Shown here one piece after another: positions 49,135 through 51,108 of a stretch of DNA of 51,108 nucleotides. The DNA comes from Candidatus Microgenomatus sp. (GTDB lineage: Bacteria > Patescibacteriota > Microgenomatia > UBA1400 > PJMF01). Numbering within the stretch: position 1 is the stretch's first letter; every line of letters starts with the position of its first letter. The translations under genes and the position numbers were made by a program. The stretch spans positions 1-51,108 of the forward strand of contig DYGL01000003.1 of the NCBI GenBank assembly GCA_020724725.1, in the 5' to 3' direction. The notes under the pieces are model-generated. The model was given only the letters and a program-made list of their open reading frames with translations. It had not been told where the DNA came from and searched no databases.

Positions 49135-50244
49135 TTATCTAAAAATATTTCTAATATCATTAAAAGAAACAATGATCATCAAAGCAAGTAGAGAAATATA
49201 GCCAAAATAATTCAAGTAGGCAGCAACTTTATCAATTTTTCTTTTTTTGAAAAATTTTTCCAAAACAATTAAAACAGCTCGACCACCATCTAAAGCCGGA
49301 ATCGGTAAAAGATTCATAATGCCTAAATTGATTGATAGAAGAGCCGCAAAATTCACAATATTTAAAAAGCCACCTTCAAAAAAACCATAAGTATTGGCCT
49401 GATCAATGATACCTATCGGACCAGCAATTTCCTGTTGCAGGCCACGGCCAGCAAATAAATCAAGCACCATTTGCCATAAAGCTTGAAGAATCATTATCGC
49501 CAAAGCAAGAGATTGCTTAAAAGCCTCAGTAATGGTCTTAAATGGCATAAGATACCAAGGATAATTCTTGAAAATAACTTCGCTAAAAGTTATGCCCATT
49601 GTGCCTTCTCCATCTGGAGTTTCTGCCTTGGTTCGCAAATAAATATTGTAATCTTGATAATCACTAGGGCAAGCTTCCTCTGCACATGGTAAAGAGGTGC
49701 GAATTGTGACTGCTTCTCCTAGATGAGCTTGCACAAAACTTTGCACTTGTGTTGGAGAATCAACTTTAATCCATTCCTGATTAACTTGAAAAGCTAAAAT
49801 ATTGGTATTATCTTGCAAACCAGCTTGTTTGGCTGGAGAGTTTTCCACTACCTGACCAATTCTAGCTTGCCCATAAAGAGGGGTAGGAATACCTAGTTGA
49901 TAAAAAACCGCTGCAAAAGCCAAAATACCAAAAACAAAATTAAAAAAAACTCCTGCTAGAACTACTTCTAAGCGAGCTTTGATCGATTTATTGTGAAAAG
50001 AGCCCTTGTCATCTGGGTTTTCTTCTGGACCATTTTCACCCTCCATTTGCACAAAACCACCAAAAGGAATCAAGTTTAGGGAAAAAATAGTTTCTTTTGA
50101 TTTAAAAATTTGTAAAAGACGAGGTGGGTAGCCTAAACCAAACTCTTTAACTTTGATACCATTTCTTCTAGCAGCCAAAAAATGACCAGCTTCATGAATA
50201 ATGACCAAAATAGATAGGATGAGAATAAAAATCAAAGCTGCCAT
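49135..50244 (-). CDS. rseP: Site-2 protease family M50 metalloprotease with PDZ
   Basis: ILVIIHEAGHFLAARRNGIKVKEFGLGYPPRL (HExxH), C-terminal LLPIPALDGGR. Confidence 0.94.
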   Translation of the reverse strand: MAALIFILILSILVIIHEAGHFLAARRNGIKVKEFGLGYPPRLLQIFKSKETIFSLNLIPFGGFVQMEGENGPEENPDDKGSFHNKSIKARLEVVLAGVFFNFVFGILAFAAVFYQLGIPTPLYGQARIGQVVENSPAKQAGLQDNTNILAFQVNQEWIKVDSPTQVQSFVQAHLGEAVTIRTSLPCAEEACPSDYQDYNIYLRTKAETPDGEGTMGITFSEVIFKNYPWYLMPFKTITEAFKQSLALAIMILQALWQMVLDLFAGRGLQQEIAGPIGIIDQANTYGFFEGGFLNIVNFAALLSINLGIMNLLPIPALDGGRAVLIVLEKFFKKRKIDKVAAYLNYFGYISLLALMIIVSFNDIRNIFR

Positions 50245-50247
50245 ATT

Positions 50248-50802
50248 TTAAAGACTCAAAAGTTCTTGTTCTTTTTTCTTACTCATTTCTTCTAGTTTGG
50301 AAATATATTCTTTGACAGTGTTGTCTAATTCTTCAACTTCAGCTTTGATATCATCTTCACTAATTCCAGCCCCACCTTCTTGTTTTTCAATATCTCGACG
50401 CAAATCAGAACGAACACTGCGTAGCATCACCTTGGCTTCCTCTTCTTTTTGATGCAAAATTTTAACCATTTCTAGTCTTCTCTCTTGAGTGGGAGCTGGC
50501 ACTACAATTCTAATCAAATCGCCATCCACAATTGGATTTAAATTGAGTTGAGCCAATTGAATGGCTTTTTCTATTTCTGATAACAAACTTTTGTCCCACG
50601 GTTTAACAGTTAGAAGTTGTGTGTCTGGAGCAGAAATCGAAGCAACTTCGTGCAAAGCCATTCTGGTGCCATAAGCTTCTACAAAAACTCCATCAAGAAG
50701 TTGAGCACTAGCCCTACCAGTGCGTAAAGAAGAAAAGTCATCTTGAGCGTGACTTAAAGTTTTTTCAAATTTATCCAGATAAGAAGATTTGTGTATTGCC
50801 AT
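50248..50802 (-). CDS. frr: Ribosome recycling factor
   Basis: FSSLRTGRASAQLLDGVFVEAYG, VASISAPDTQLLTVKPWD, PAPTQERRLEMVK. Confidence 0.97.
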   Translation of the reverse strand: MAIHKSSYLDKFEKTLSHAQDDFSSLRTGRASAQLLDGVFVEAYGTRMALHEVASISAPDTQLLTVKPWDKSLLSEIEKAIQLAQLNLNPIVDGDLIRIVVPAPTQERRLEMVKILHQKEEEAKVMLRSVRSDLRRDIEKQEGGAGISEDDIKAEVEELDNTVKEYISKLEEMSKKKEQELLSL

Positions 50803-50818
50803 ATTTTAAGAGAGCATT

Positions 50819-51106
50819 CTAATTGATATTAAATTCCAAATCAACCCGAGGAAAGGGTAAGCTTTGCTTGGTGGGATTGTTTTCCTTCAGAGTTTCTCGA
50901 AGCTCATAAACTCGCTCATTAAGTGGACCCAACTCCACATTCTCCTCTTTCTGCTCAAAAACTGGGTCTGGATCTGGGGATTTCTTTAAAAAGATTGATA
51001 AAAATGTAAAAAACACAATTAAAAACAAAACAACAACCAAAGCATAAAAAGGTCTCAAGCTTTTATTTTTTTGTAAATCTTTAAAACTTAAACGTTTTTT
51101 TGACTT
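50819..51106 (-). CDS. Small single-TM hypothetical protein, 5' end beyond window
   Basis: Track start is TTG at 51058, but frame stays open upstream to the edge (SKKRLSFKDLQKNKS-LRPFYALVVVLF...). Confidence 0.55.
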   Translation of the reverse strand, partial: KSKKRLSFKDLQKNKSLRPFYALVVVLFLIVFFTFLSIFLKKSPDPDPVFEQKEENVELGPLNERVYELRETLKENNPTKQSLPFPRVDLEFNIN

Positions 51107-51108
51107 AT

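Overview
AT-rich, very gene-dense bacterial window. The gene content (large GT arsenal, CoaD-CoaE fusion, ADP-forming acyl-CoA synthetase, short TrmD, no transposons) suggests a Candidate Phyla Radiation/Patescibacteria-type genome; this taxonomic reading is inference. TGA acts as a stop (several ATGA/TGA gene overlaps), so code 11 fits better than code 25. Positions 1-29.7 kb are a surface-glycan locus: GT2/GT4 glycosyltransferases, a tandem array of GT-C membrane glycosyltransferases, a Wzx-type flippase, an LCP ligase, RmlB/RmlD-like, UDP-glucose dehydrogenase, Gmd/Rmd-like and a DPM1-GtrA fusion, with trmD embedded. Positions 29.7-51.1 kb are housekeeping and envelope genes: tRNA-Gln(CTG), xth, coaD-coaE fusion, ADP-forming acyl-CoA synthetase, prmC, DsbA-like, recJ, cca, secD/secF, sortase plus PKD surface protein plus DUF3048, rseP and frr. 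The most notable observation is in the only long non-coding gap (about 30.52-30.78 kb). Its minus strand reads as a compact cobalamin-riboswitch-like aptamer followed by a mutually exclusive antiterminator/terminator pair, directly upstream of a single uncharacterised 240-aa gene (29795-30517). Other leads are recurrent -10 hexamers 6-9 nt from start codons (leaderless mRNAs), an untracked 48-aa membrane microprotein ORF, an 11-bp hairpin upstream of a DsbA-like gene, a sortase/substrate operon, and convergent paralogous genes overlapping at their 3' ends. All family calls are from motif reading, without database searches.
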